DNA of 64,000 nucleotides from Typhlomys cinereus (lineage: Eukaryota; Chordata; Mammalia; Rodentia; Platacanthomyidae): NCBI GenBank assembly GCA_023101885.1, contig JALPQD010000075.1:5708630-5772629 (forward strand), read 5' to 3'. Every line of letters starts with the position of its first letter. The stretch's first letter is position 1. Position numbers and translations under genes: made by a program. Shown here piece after piece: positions 1 through 11,508 of this stretch. Below the pieces are notes generated by a model. It did no database searches. It was not told the DNA's origin and saw only the letters and a list, made by a program, of their open reading frames with translations.

Positions 1-359
1 AGTGTTAATGATTTCACTTAGGAACACAATTTACATTTGTCATGATGTAGCCATCAGTAAATCTGCAGTGGAGGACAGAGGTGGAGACTGGTTAGTCTCT
101 CCAGCCTGAGCTTTTATATCCTCTGCCACATTGGCAGCCTGGACACAGTGGACAAGAAAGAGGTAATCGCAGTTTTAGTTTCAGCAAAATTGTTTTTATA
201 TAGGAATAAGTATGTGGCACTTGCATACTTTTTCAGAAGACAGTAACCATGGTGTTCAAGAAGGCTCTATTGCTGGTCGCTGGAGACTAGGGACTGCTAT
301 GCTGCCTGGGAATCCACTGGTCTCATAGCTCCTCTGCATAAGCTTTTTTTAAAAAAACA
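1..359. other. Unique sequence, nothing recognised
   Basis: No repeat consensus, coding frame or RNA gene was recognised. The sequence is ordinary mammalian non-coding DNA up to the A/T tract that begins the first SINE. Confidence 0.5.
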
Positions 360-659
360 TTATGTATTCTCTGTGTGTGTTTGCACACGCAGCATCTGTG
401 CACGTGTGTGCGTGTGTGTGTGCATGTATCAGAGGGTATTGTGTGTCCCTGTGGAGAGCCAAGAGTGACTCTGAGAATCATCCTTGATGACTTCTGCTTC
501 CTTTTTGCTTCACTTTGGGATTTTTCAGGGCTCTGCCCACCAAAACTGGAAGTGCAGGCTGCTACTATTTCTGAGTGGTGTTTTTATGTGGGTCCTGGGA
601 TCCAAACTCAGGACCTTCTGCTTGGGAGGTAGTTTTAACTTCTGAGCCAGCTCCAGCCC
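360..659 (-). mobile_element. B2-like tRNA-derived SINE, minus strand
   Basis: Read on the minus strand, it starts near 659 with a degraded copy of the GGGCTGGAGAGATGGCTC head. It continues through a GGTCCTGAGTT-like B box (CAAACTCAGGACCTTC on plus) and the family body (GGAATCATCC-like text on minus complement), and ends in a TG/CA-rich tail at 365-430. It is the same family as the copies near 44.2, 58.6 and 60.7 kb but more diverged, so probably an older insertion. It is non-autonomous and would depend on L1 enzymes for movement. The open frame across it (375-632) is incidental. Confidence 0.75.
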
Positions 660-1001
660 AAGCTTGAGAGAACTGGTTTGAAGGAAGAGGTAAGGAGAGA
701 ATACACATAGGAAAAAATGAATATAAGTTGCTATTTTTCAGTGTGATAGATCTTCAGAAAAGTAGGATACAAAATGAAGCTGATCTGGCCATGTTGATCT
801 CTTTGTGAAGTATCCAAGCAAATGAAAATTTTCATGCTTTTCTCCTGCATATTGGAGTTAGGTATTTTGGAGAAGGGAATTAGAGGGTGAGTTTTTTTTT
901 TTTATTACCAACCTCATATGTTTATTTCTTTTGCTTTAAGTATTTTTTTTTATTAGAGGGTGAAATTTTATTCTCTCTCTCTCTCTCTCTGTTAATTTGT
1001 A
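660..1001. other. Unique AT-rich sequence with T tract and short (CT)n
   Basis: Nothing gene-like is seen. There is an oligo-T run near 893-904 and a short CT microsatellite at 972-990. Confidence 0.5.
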
Positions 1002-1070
1002 GGGATCAGACCCAGGTATAAATGCTAGACATACTAGGCAAGTGTGTACCCCTGAAATACACCCCCAGCC
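1002..1070 (-). mobile_element. ID-type SINE, minus strand
   Basis: The plus strand reads as the complement of an ID element: a GGGATCAGACCCAGG start (complement of the tRNA-like B box), ACTAGGCAAGTG, then ACACCCCCAGCC, matching the complement of the GCTGGGGRTGTAGCTCAG head. Length and order fit a single ID monomer with several substitutions, including a damaged A box. Confidence 0.65.
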
Positions 1071-1559
1071 ATTTCCCAAATACTTTTAATGATCAAGTCA
1101 AGCCATGTTTAGGATTTTAGAATTGATGCGCTCTTGGACTCTTGCCTTGGGTTAACATAACCCTTCAATCACAACCCTCAATGTTAATTTCAATCTTGAA
1201 ATATTAAACTCCTACACATATCTGATTCATTGACAACATAGTAATTCATTGATCACCACCTTACTTCAATTAAAAGTAATAAACATCTAATCCCATGTTT
1301 TCTATCCAAAAGTTTGCTTTGTTTTAGAACCAGAAAACTTGGAAGCAGAGAATGAGATTTTCCCTTCTTTAGCATTTCCTCTGATTTGTCCCCTCAAATG
1401 GGTTATTTATTTGAAATGTTCATTTTTAATACATTTTTAATATATTAGATAAAAAGTGTTTATTCAAACAGCTTAGAAAAGTAGGAAGAACAGTGTAGGC
1501 CATGCATTTTGTTTTAGGTTTGTTTCTCATTAAGCTGACTTTATCTTTCAATTACTTCA
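1071..1559. other. Unique AT-rich sequence, nothing recognised
   Basis: Low-GC sequence without a recognisable repeat or coding signature. Confidence 0.5.
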
Positions 1560-1644
1560 GAGAGAGAAGAAGAAAAGGAGGGAAGGAGGAAGGAAGGAAT
1601 GAAGAAAGGGAGGGGAAGGAAAGGAGGAAGGGAGGGGAGATAGA

Positions 1645-1692
<48 letters not shown>
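1560..1692. repeat. Polypurine tract ending in (GA)n microsatellite
   Basis: GGAA/GGGA-rich purine sequence from 1560 leads into an almost pure GA dinucleotide run at about 1649-1692. Open frames on both strands here (RERERE and SLSLSL translations) are products of the repeat. Confidence 0.9.
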
Positions 1693-1694
<2 letters not shown>

Positions 1695-1800
1695 ATGTGT
1701 GCCATGGCACATGGACAGAAGTCAGAGGACAACGCTCAGAAGTCACTTCTCTTCTCACCACATAGTGTGTGGACAGGCGCCTTATCCACTAAGCCGAATC
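1693..1800 (-). mobile_element. B4/B3-type SINE fragment, minus strand
   Basis: The text GTGCCATGGCACATGGACAG, then GTCAGAGGACAAC, then CTTCTCTTCTCACCACATAG and GCCTTATCCACTAAGCC is the complement of a B4/B3-type element (3' part followed by the A-box region). An internal stretch corresponding to the B-box region is missing. It abuts the GA microsatellite, which probably grew from the tail of the element. Confidence 0.6.
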
Positions 1801-1939
1801 AGCAGATCCTATTCCGACCTATGAGATCAAAGCCTCTTCTGGAAGATGTATTTTGTGATGTTCTGATCCATGGAAGGCAAACATGGTGGAAAGCAAGTTC
1901 ATATCATCACTATTTTCTCTATGTTGGTTACTAACATTT

Positions 1940-2085
1940 TAAGACACACTAATCACATGCATCAATTTATTTAACTTCCCACTGGAGTCCTATTATTTTA
2001 AGTGGAGACACTGAAGCAGAAAGAACTTAGCAGACTTGCCTGGCATTTCACAACTAGGAAGTGGCAAAGCGAGTCACTGGGGCGG
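1940..2085 (-). mobile_element. MIR SINE fragment, minus strand
   Basis: It contains the diagnostic order of an antisense MIR: a CTATTATTTTAAGTGGAGAC-like section, then CTGAAGCAGAAAGAACTTAG, CAGACTTGCCTGGCATTTCA and CAACTAGGAAGTGGCAAAGC. These match the well-known AACTGAGGC...AGTAAGTGGCAGAGC string of MIR. It is an ancient mammal-wide element and is strongly diverged. Confidence 0.65.
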
Positions 2086-2439
2086 GGGGGGCTCTACTTC
2101 CTAGACTGACGCTCTTGAGGGCATCAGCTCACACAGAGCGCCAGGAAAGTTCCAGTGGGGGCGTCTCTGTGATCCCAAGCCTGTGGATTTTCTGCTCGGT
2201 TTTGTCTCAGTCTCATCCTCATGGTTTTAATGCTGGGCATGTCACAGGTATTTCCTGGTTTTACACATCAGAAATCTTCCTGGAAAATACCAGTCTGCGG
2301 CTCTTGAACAAAATAGTTTCAAGACAACAAATGCTGTTACAGTTTCTAACTTTGGACCCACTCTTACTGAACACAAGCTTCCAACAAGCATATGTTGTTT
2401 GTATAGTTTCACCAACACCACTAATTGTGACTGTATTTA
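2086..2439. other. Unique sequence, nothing recognised
   Basis: A 150-codon frame (2061-2513) runs through this stretch. It shows no recognisable domain and straddles a MIR end and a SINE tail, so it is not called as a gene. Confidence 0.4.
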
Positions 2440-2512
2440 TTTATTCTCTGTGTGTGTTTACACACGCAGCGTCTGTGCATGCGTGTGTGTGTGCATGTAC
2501 CCTGGAAATGTG
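2440..2512 (-). mobile_element. 3' tail fragment of B2-like SINE, minus strand
   Basis: TATTCTCTGTGTGTGTTTAC followed by ACACGCAGCGTCTGTGCATG closely matches the tail of the SINE copy at 367-425. Only the 3' end is present, and it sits directly beside the large CA microsatellite. Confidence 0.6.
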
Positions 2513-2524
2513 ATGATGTTCAAC

Positions 2525-2526
<2 letters not shown>

Positions 2527-2571
<45 letters not shown>

Positions 2572-2790
2572 ACATACACACACACACACACACACACATA
2601 CACACATACACACACACACACATACACACACACATACACACACACACATACACACATACACACACACACATACACACACACATACACATACACACACATA
2701 CACACACACATACACACACATACACACACACATACACACACATACACACACACACACGCATACACATACACACACACACACACATACACA
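2527..2790. repeat. Long (CA)n/(TACA)n microsatellite
   Basis: About 264 bp of alternating CA dinucleotides regularly interrupted by TACA units. Every frame on both strands is open for long distances (HTHTHT, VCVCVC, YTHTHT translations), which explains several overlapping open frames between 2399 and 2958. It probably arose from the tail of the adjacent SINE fragment. Confidence 0.97.
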
Positions 2791-2904
2791 GATTCTTGTC
2801 TTTAGAGAAATTTCTAGGAATTTAGAAGCTATCATTGCAAAATTTACTTCTATAAGGTTCTGGTTTCTAGGTAAGTACCTATAATGGGTACTTTTCATTT
2901 CTAT

Positions 2905-3098
2905 TTTTTTGTGTGTGTATACGTATACATATGCACATGTGTGCGAGTGTATACACAAGAGGACAATTGAGTGTGTGTTCCTGTTATACCTGGAATCATT
3001 CTGAATTGCTCTACTTTCTTACTGCTTTGCTTTGGATTTCCCATTTTAGGACCAGAATTACAGGCCACTGCCATATCTGTTTGGCATTTTACTGGTGA
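2905..3098 (-). mobile_element. B2-like SINE, 5'-truncated, minus strand
   Basis: After a TG-rich tail, the text CCTGGAATCATTCTGAATTG and CTCTACTTTCTTACTGCTTT matches the body of the better-preserved copy at 60740-60800. It goes on to ATATCTGTTTGGCATTTTAC, and the head region (GAGCCATCTC complement) is absent. Confidence 0.7.
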
Positions 3099-4794
3099 AT
3101 GAGTATTTTTAAAGCAACCACACATATATGGCGAATACAGACCATCTTTTTACATCTCCTTCTTGGGTAAACCTATAGAACTAGAAGTTCTGGCCTCTTT
3201 GAGGGTGCTGGGCTGCTTTGCGGGTGGAATACAGTGAGTACTGTGGAGGCTCCGCTCTCTGAACTGTTATGCCTTGGAGTTCTTCAAATGCACGTCCCCT
3301 AAGTGTGGGAGGCACAAGGCATTGTGAAGTTCTGCTTGCCAGTGACTTCCTTGCAACCACATCCCATTTTCTCGTTTGGCAGTGATGCCCCTAAAGAGCA
3401 AGCAATAGCTTTGATAACAACGCACTGGACAGGTGGGCTTCAAGCTAGGACACAAAAGCAGCCACACATACCTGCCTTTTCCTTGGTTCAAAAATGCTTC
3501 GTCCTTATAGGGAACAGTCATGAATTTTTTTCCCAGTGGGAAACAATAGCCAAATAGCTTAGAAACCCCCAGTTTACTTCTGTCACATGTACAGGATTCT
3601 GGCTGGTTACACTCCATGAACCTAGAATAAAACTTCTGTGGCTACTTCTTACTATTTAAATACCAATTTCTGAAACTTTCACTCCTACCAATCCCTGCAA
3701 GGCTAGCTTGCAGGACAAAACAACAAACAAACAAACACGCACACACACACACACACCCCGCAAGAGAAGGGACAGAATCTCGGGGCTGTGTGAGGGGCAG
3801 GAGGAAAGTGGGCAGCCAGGCCCACGACTTTGCACTGAACTGGCTTGTGATTTGTGAGAGAACTGGAGAGAGCAGAACAGCCCACCTCTCTCAGATATCT
3901 CGAAGAGCCTGTGCGTCCCTCCTTCAGGTTCAGCGACAACTGGCTCTCTTTAAGATGTCACACAGCACAGGGTTGATCTCCTAGGATGAACATACAGAGA
4001 AGCAGGGTGCAAACAGCTTTGGGGCCTAGACTTGAGGACTCACTGCTTTCGGAGAAAAGGTGAGGTTACTCAGGACTCAGTCCTACAGCACTTAACGCTT
4101 AGCTAAGGTCTCATTTGGACTTTCAAGTTATTCTAATGGGCGTATTCTTTAAAGGAGAAAAAGTCTAAACAAGACATACTTTCATTTTAAGTCTGAAAGT
4201 CTTTATTATCAGTGCTGGCTATGGGAGCTCCTTGCACTGTCATATTCAAGAGTAATAGATACCCTGGAACTCTCATGTGGGAAGAAATGAAGGCAGAATA
4301 AGACAGGGGAATTGGCAGGAGGTGAAGATGGAGGGGGAAAGACTGTAGAGAGGTTACTGAGCCACACATGCGCTGTCCACTTACTGCTTGTGCTACCATC
4401 GCTGACATGCAAGCACATAGTTCTGGATCATATCACCAAACCATTTTCAAGGGCTTTTTTTTTTTTATATCTCATGCATTGAGGAGCGGACTATTTCTCT
4501 GAACAGACAAGAAACACTCCTGTGTCCTCATATTTATGTGAATAAGAGATTTATTTGCGTGTACAAACTTTCCAAGGTTTCCCCTGGAACATGTATGCTT
4601 TAGTGACTTTTTTTAAAAATAGAAATCATGCCTAGCTGAGAGTTTTGGTAATTTCTGGCTTCACTTCTGAAGGGAGGAGACAAAGCTTCCCTATCTCTTC
4701 CCTCCCATCCAGTGGTGGGCCTCTGAGACCACTCCTTCTGAACAAGGTCTCCTGTCATTGGGTCAAGTTTAAGAAATGCGATATCCTGAAATGG
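3099..4794. other. Mostly unique sequence with a short (CA)n
   Basis: A CAAA/CA microsatellite lies at about 3721-3757 and a T run at about 4457-4466. No gene, RNA or identifiable transposon was found. Frames of up to 116 codons (3267-3617, minus) have no recognisable domain. Confidence 0.5.
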
Positions 4795-4945
4795 AGAGGT
4801 TCTGAGAAGCCTGGTTGTGAATCCCAGCAGCTCTAGGGCTGTATTCAGATATGTGGGTCACATGGATACTAGTACAGTTTACTCATTTGTAAAAGTGGGT
4901 TAACATAGCAACTTTTCTCAGGAGGGCTGCTATGAACCCCAAAGA
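4795..4945 (+). mobile_element. MIR SINE fragment, plus strand
   Basis: CCTGGTTGTGAATCCCAGC, then CAGTTTACTCATTTGTAAAA and GTGGGTTAACATAGCAACTT, then CAGGAGGGCTGCTATGAA follow MIR in order (TTTCCTCATCTGTAAAATGG is the classic motif). Confidence 0.65.
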
Positions 4946-6829
4946 AGTGACGTCTACAAGGGCTGTGCGCAGAGCTCTGTGGTTCCCACCGTGTTTCATT
5001 TCTGCAGGGCACTGTGCTGAGATCATTTCCTCTGGAGGGACAAGGTCCACATCACAGGCCAGGACCTGGGTACCAAGGAAAGAGCCACGCCAAAAGCCAC
5101 CAGGGTGTTTGAGCTGTTCCTAGACCTGCCAAGGGGAAGGACAAGCTCACGTGTGTCTGCAGTGAGGCCTGCGAGGAGACGGAGTTAGCTGCAGACAGCT
5201 GCTGCTCCATCCTCACTCCTGAGCGTACAGTGCGCTTCCCCGTGCTCCTCGCCACGGCTCGAGCCTGCCGACAGGAACCAGCGGTGAGAATCACTTGCCC
5301 AGTCTTAGAAGCCAGAGCTCTCTGTGAAGTGTTCATGTCCTTTGAGCCTCCTGTTGGGCTGCTTCTCAGCAGGGGCTGTGGGGCGGGGCACAGGTGCACA
5401 TTTCTGATTTGTTTCACAGGAGTGAGAATGTGGCCTCGCTAGAGAATACTCTGCCATATGTGTTTATTGTTGTCCAAGTTGCCAATCCTGGTAGCTGTTC
5501 AGTAGGTAATTGGGAACAGTTTTGTTGGACCATGAATATCAGAGATTCATACTCTTCGGACAAAACTTAATGCAGCAATAAAGGTTTATAGCTGTATAAA
5601 GCTGTCCAGCTGGAGTGGAGGCAACCCACAATATTTTCCATTCAAAACCCACTTGCATGATGCTGTCTCTGTCCCACCTCACTCCCACCAGGAGGCTGGG
5701 AGAAGAGGCGATGACTGACTGCACACACATTTTCCCGGAGCCTGATTTAAGAAGCTAAAGAGTCAGCATACCTGCGCGAAGGAGACCTGACTGTGTAGCC
5801 CTGTGCGGAAGCCTGTTTCTCCGAGGCTGTGGTGCATGCCCGCAGCAGGCTGCAGAGACAGGACAGAGAAGTCCTCTTCCCTTACATCAGAACCGGCATC
5901 CACTTGCTAGAGCGAGGTGTGTCGGAGCTTGTTGAACTCTGCAGGGTGTTTAATCCACCTCAGAGCAAGTACCTTGCCTACTGCTACCCCTACCCCTTAA
6001 AAAATGATACTGAGTCTCACAAGACCGAGGCAAGCACTGACCTTAAAAGGCAACATCTCAGCCACTGCCACCCACAAACTTTGGAATGGATATTTAAAGC
6101 AAATTTTGTTAAATAGTAGCTGTATTTGCTTAAATAGAAAAACAGAGTCGTAGGTTCACATAAGGAAAGGAAAGCAAGCGAATGCTGGGGCACTTTCACG
6201 AGCTTATTCCATTGCAAAATAAAATTTGCTTCGTAAAAGTCTCTGTGAACATACGAGTCTTCACTCAAGAATCTCAACTGCACATAAACTAAGGCTGTTG
6301 TTATAAACATACCAATAACGTGGACACCAGTTAATCCTAGGCCTTGTATATAGTTTGCACTCAATAAATTATTGAACTGAAGGACAAGACAAAATTCTGT
6401 AAGATCAAAAAGAAAGAAGAAGGTTTCTACAAAGCAAGCATTTTCTATAACAGGCATGTCTCAAACTAATAGGCAGGAAGTATATTTAAAAAATGTTTTT
6501 GCTTTAGGTCTAAAAGATTTTCTTTTCCAACTATAAAACAGCTGAAACCATGTATCCTCAGCCCAACATATTTCACGCCTAATTTATGGAAACAGAACAC
6601 CAAAGGGCTCTGGAGAGAGAGGCTGGTGTGACTCGGACGGACGCAGGGACCTGCTCCCTCTGCAGCGGCAGGGAGGCCGCCCTGCAGGGCGGGACAGCGA
6701 GATTCCAGCAAAAACACGTGTTGTGTGGGGAGGGGGGGCTCAGCTGAATGAACTTACTGTTACCTTTCCCCCTCTCACATAAGTCTTCTTTTTCCTGATA
6801 CTGTCTGAATCTGAAACATCTAATTTAAT
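4946..6829. other. Unique sequence, moderately GC-rich 5.0-5.4 kb
   Basis: No repeat was identified. The 5.0-5.45 kb part has higher GC and a few CpGs but is far from a CpG island. Open frames up to 146 codons (6017-6457, minus) have no recognisable domain. Confidence 0.45.
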
Positions 6830-7340
6830 CCGTTGGAGGGCCAGTCTTCCTTTTATTTCCTGTCTGTACTGAGCAGTCGCCTGTTTCAATTACGACTTTC
6901 TCCAGCTCCTCCATTTCTCGTGGGCCAGCTGGCTCGAAGTGCACTTCCTTGGAAGGTAAAATGCACTAACTGTGCTGATCGGAGACTGATAGCTGGAGAG
7001 CCACAATATTTAATAGCTGCGCTGATAAGGAGGTTTAAAAAAATCCATTTTTGAGCCTAAACAAAAGGATATTATGTAGCTGTACGTTCAATTAAGTTCT
7101 AGTTAACTTCTTTTTTCCCATTATGTGGAACTCCAAACAGGCAGCCGACATAATTCACAGTGTTATGGCAAATTTCATCGGTGCTGGATGTTTGAGCAAT
7201 GTTTCCCCTCCTGCCTTTCAGTCAGTTACTGCTGATTTGGGACCAGCTTGGTGCAATTATTTCAAAGCACAGAACTGTGGAATTGATACAGCATTCTTAC
7301 AAAACTTTGGCTGGCTAAAAGTAAGACTGTTTTGTAGTCA
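6830..7340. promoter_or_regulatory. Candidate conserved non-coding element A1
   Basis: A repeat-free block with the texture of a developmental enhancer: a GATAAG word at 7024-7029, a CAATTAAG homeodomain-type word near 7089, and a GTTAAC word soon after. It includes CACAATATTTAATAGCTGCG. The call is an inference from base texture and motif content, since conservation cannot be read from one genome. It could equally be neutral unique sequence. Confidence 0.35.
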
Positions 7341-7479
7341 AGAAGGCAAAAAAAAAAAAAGTTTCTGGTCTGTAAACACCAGTCAATGTATTTCTTTTCA
7401 GCTTTATGAAAACCAGTTTTTTTCTTTTCTTTCTCCACCCCCAAGCCCTCCTTATTCATAGCATAAGTTTAATTACAGT

Positions 7480-8060
7480 TTAATCTCTTTCAGTGAGTGG
7501 CCCTGGAGACCTTATTGTTTAGCTACAGTGTTATCAAGGCACAGCTACAATTTATGGGAAAAAGTAGAGTCTACTTTTAGAAAAACCAAAATGCTTCCTC
7601 CCCCACAAATAAATAAATATAATAGTCACTTTATTACTAACTCACATTGCAAATTTTTATTAGGCCCCAGAGATGCTGGGCCAATAATTAAAGAAATACC
7701 TGTGAGGTGTTGATCAACACTTACGCTGTTTAACTCCACTAGGTCAATAAATCTGCAGGAAAACTTTCAAGTTAACAAGATTGTTTGGGCCTCCAGTTGC
7801 TGAAAGTATTTGGTTACATGGAGGGGAAATGAGGTGGGAGAGAGTGGAGGGAGGTTCAGAAGAAAATCGCAACTCTGCATATGTGAGCTACAGGATACAG
7901 AATGGTCGGCTGCAGTCGTGGGGGTGAATTCTCCAGTAAATTATTTTTTGCTGTTTTCAGCTCACAGATGTCATTTAGTATCTCTGAGTGTGACTAGGCA
8001 CTTGGAAAGAGTTGCCAAAATCTTAGGGGTTTCAGTGGAAAGGTAGGTAAATTGCAGCTG
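7480..8060. promoter_or_regulatory. Candidate conserved non-coding element A2
   Basis: It continues the repeat-free block. It has CCAATAATTAAAG at about 7681-7693 and a perfect 14 bp palindrome GTGTTGATCAACAC at 7707-7720, a possible dimeric factor site. No open frame of note is shared between the two halves. Inferred only. Confidence 0.35.
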
Positions 8061-10055
8061 ATCACCAGAAGAAAACACATTGGCTAAGCGTAAGGTCACT
8101 GTTGCCCTAGAAAAGGAGCTTTGACCACCAGTTACAGTGTTGTTTGCTTTACTGTTTTCATTCAGTAACTACTTTATGGTTAATTTGACTCACAGATGCA
8201 TTTGCTCGGAAGAAGCTGGAACAACGTAAACCCTTCACATAACTTGACTGTGCTTGCAGGCTCTGCGCAGGGCCTGACGTATCACACCCTGACATGGTTC
8301 TAACAGAAGCTTTTGGATGGTCTTTGGTCTGAAATCAGAACCTGCCAGAGGCCTGAGGCCCACGTCACACCAGGACACTTGACTCACCGAGACTGGGCCT
8401 CACCGTGAGAGCTGGACCTCTGACACTTGTCTCTCTGCCACTGTGCTTTCTTCTTGGATACTGTCAGGACCGTGTGTTAGAAACATTGTCATTATGCTAA
8501 TCTGTCATCAAACAAGAACTCCAAAGCACTCAGGTTCTCTCAGCTGAGGAAAGTAAGCTGCTAGATCCTCCTGCTACCACAGGGCACTGAAAACCCTATT
8601 TATCACCACAAACACTTCTACTTCAAGTAATGAAATTTTATCAAAGGCTAACCTTATTGTGACAAAATCCAGTAAATAGCAAATTCTAACAATGAGTGAC
8701 TCTTTTTAATCCTCATCAATAACCATCTTTACATGGTATAGATGTTCTTACCTTATTTTGATTTTCAAAAGTGTTTAATATCATGTGCCTATCTTCAACG
8801 GCAGCTAAAATATATTACCTTAACATCTTCTAGACTAAATTACTCTCTGTCAAACTTTAAGGCATGGAACTTTAGGATCTCAGTGGAATAATTTTCCAAG
8901 TGTTTCATCAAAATGAAAGCTTTTGCTGGAGAGAAAACCATGAGACTCTAGGTATCCTGCAGTCAATCTTCCAAAGAAATGACTTTGTATTTTCAAAGTG
9001 AAATGAAGACAGGTATATGACTAACAGAAAGCCAATTTTCTCCCTATGTTATCTTATCTATAAGGTAATAAGTATGTCTTCAGTTCACATTGAACTTACA
9101 GCTCCATCTCTATATGTTGAGTTCTATAAGCGTTTTGATACTTAAGCTCTTAGTGTTACACAGATTGATTGTGTTAAGCAATGGTATTTGTGGTTCGGTA
9201 TTTATATTTTATTTTTCCTATTGTATTCTATATGCATATGACTATTTTTAAACATGCTGATTATTTTCTGAGTGGATGCACATATTAAAGTTTGCTTTAA
9301 TATGTCGTCAGGCTCCATGTGTGGGTCATTTTACTGGCTACTAGTATATGATTCATACTCTATGCAGTTCCTATGAACCTTGTGCTGGATGCAGCTTCTC
9401 CAAAGATGGCTCAGGGTCCCTAGACTGCCTGCCTTTCACCTCTCTAAAGTGCCAAACTGCAGCCCTACGCCATTCCCATTTTTTTCTTAACCCTGTGCAG
9501 AAGGTCTTTAGATCCGGCTTGGGACACTGGAACTCTGTGTTGAGGCAGGAAGAAAATTCAACAGTTTTCTATCAGTGGAGACTATGATGAGATGTTCAAA
9601 GTCCTGAAACAATGCTACTCTTCTGGAGGATACTTTTTTTAAATAGTTACTTTTCATGAAATACCACTTACGTGACCATATCATGCCTTAATGAATTCAT
9701 AAGTATCATCCAATGTTGTGATTTTATTTATAATTATGGCTGATAGAATAGTCCACACAAATCAAAATGCTACAGGCTCCTCTGTAACGTTTAGGGTATA
9801 TAGAGGGCTCGCTCTGCAGCAACAGTAGTTTAACTATGGCACAGAGTTGTGTCCAACTTTGTGCTGTTTTACTGTGCAACGTACGTAAAAATGTGTCTAG
9901 GCAAATGATGCTGCTCCAAGCCGAAGTGGACCTCAGGCCTTGAGGGAAATGGATAGCTACTTAAAATCAATCTCATGGCCTTGAAAGAAGTTATTCCTCT
10001 CTAAAAACTCTGTGCCAGTATTTGTTTTTCATAAGTTATTAAAATACTGAATTCA
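8061..10055. other. Unique AT-rich sequence, nothing recognised
   Basis: About 2 kb without a recognisable repeat, coding exon or RNA gene. Confidence 0.5.
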
Positions 10056-10320
10056 GGGCTGGAGAGATGGCTTAAAGGTTAAGACTCTTCTTCGCAATCA
10101 GAAAGTCCTGAGTTTGGATCCCAGGTCCCAAGTAAAAACAACAAGTGAAAATGGCGCAGGCATGCACTTCGGGCCTTAGTGGACAGAGCCTGGGAAAACC
10201 CAGAGGGAAACAAAAAGGAGGTAGAAGCAATCCAGGATGATTCCTGAAGTTACCCTTGGTCCTCCACTGGGACACACAGTGCCCTCTGACACACACACAC
10301 ACAAAATAAATAAAATATTT
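10056..10320 (+). mobile_element. B2-like SINE, plus strand, near full length
   Basis: It starts with GGGCTGGAGAGATGGCTTAA (tRNA-like A box region), then GTCCTGAGTTTGGATCCC (B box), then GGACAGAGCCTGGGAAAACC, GGTAGAAGCAATCCAGGATG and TTACCCTTGGTCCTCCACTG. It ends in a short CA run and AATAAATAAAAT, which carries AATAAA signals. This copy defines the body with AGAAGCAATCCAGGATGATT. No clear target-site duplication was found. Confidence 0.9.
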
Positions 10321-10484
10321 TTTAAAAAAATATTTGATACAACTAAAAGTCCTTATAAATAGGAACTGAACTCTCAGCTACCTTCTAGTTTATGTTGACA
10401 ATATAATTCAAAGACTTTTGATTCTGTTGTGGATGTTCCACCCACTGTCAGAGACCTTGTACACAGACAGGCACATACAAATAC

Positions 10485-10549
<65 letters not shown>

Positions 10550-11269
10550 CAAGTTCTGACTAAGGCCCGAGTTTGGCAGGCTCTTCTGTAAGGCGAACGA
10601 ATTAAAGCTTTGGATACTTACACATTTTTTTCATTTGGCACTAAAGCCTTCTGTTACTACAGCCATTAAAATTTGTCAGTAACACAGAATGGATTGATTT
10701 TTGCCTAGATTCTGATTCTTACATTTTAAAACACAAAAGAGCCTCTGTTGATATTTTATAACTGATGTCTCTCATCACTACATAGGGTTTGATTTAAGCA
10801 ATGACTATCTTCAAAAAATAAAGCCCCACATGCCACTCACTCCAGGAATCAGTGAATGGTTCTTCCTTGAAACTGATGACTCTAGTCTGTATGCATGCTA
10901 TTAGGTGCAAGATAAAGAAATCTCATTGTCTAGCCTCGTGAATTAGGGATACCTTCTGTCTCCGTGATACAAAGATAACCTGAATGTTGGTCTTTCCCAG
11001 GTATGCAGGATGGTAACGATGGGGGTGTGAATACTTAACAAATGCATTTTTAGCATTATGGTAGTTCTGCTTTATTCACAATATTTATTTTCTTAAAATT
11101 AGAAGAACAGCTCAGAAGTAGTGAGATGGACTACAGGGCTTTTTATAGCTGAAATGTCATATTTCTATTCTGCTCTACATCCAATATCCCTGGTTTGGTC
11201 TTAAAAGGTAGATCAAGGCATTGTAAGCAAATGAGGGTAGGGCTCTGCTAATTCACTCCTGTTTTGGCG
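10321..11269. other. Unique sequence containing a (GA)n microsatellite
   Basis: Nothing gene-like is seen. A GA run lies at 10488-10545. Confidence 0.5.
10488..10545. repeat. (GA)n microsatellite
   Basis: About 29 uninterrupted GA units. Confidence 0.97.
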
Positions 11270-11401
11270 ATGCATTAGAATACACCAAAAGAACCATGTA
11301 TTCGATGAAGACTCTTAGACACACAACTATTATTAATGCATTAGAATGCACTAAAAGAACCATGTATTTGACGAAGATTCTTAGACACACAACTATTATC
11401 C
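11270..11401. repeat. 66 bp tandem duplication
   Basis: Two head-to-tail copies, 11270-11335 and 11336-11401. Both start ATGCATTAGAAT and end with ACACACAACTATTAT. I count about five substitutions between them, so it is a local duplication of moderate age rather than a transposon. Confidence 0.9.
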
Positions 11402-11408
11402 TTTCGCT

Positions 11409-11508
11409 TTGTTTTGAGGCAGGATCTCATGTAGCTCAGGTTGGCCTCAAACTTCCACTTTAGCTTCCCAAATGCGAGATTATAGGTGGGCAACACCACA
11501 TCTAGCAT
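11409..11508 (-). mobile_element. B1 SINE, minus strand
   Basis: The antisense B1 order is clear: TTGAGGCAGGATCTCATGTA, GCTCAGGTTGGCCTCAAACT, TAGCTTCCCAAATGCGAGAT, TATAGGTGGGCAACACCACA. This is the 7SL-derived rodent SINE. It appears 3'-truncated (missing part of the right half). Confidence 0.8.

Noticed and set aside
1502..1765. 87-codon frame rich in Arg and Glu, and its minus-strand Ser/Leu counterpart
   Set aside because: Produced by the polypurine and GA repeat.
2399..2958. Several overlapping open frames of 89-166 codons on both strands
   Set aside because: They translate the CA/TACA microsatellite (HTHTHT, VCVCVC), which has no stop codons in most frames.
5000..5450. Possible CpG island or promoter
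   Set aside because: GC is raised but CpG is still scarce and no promoter elements or exon follow.
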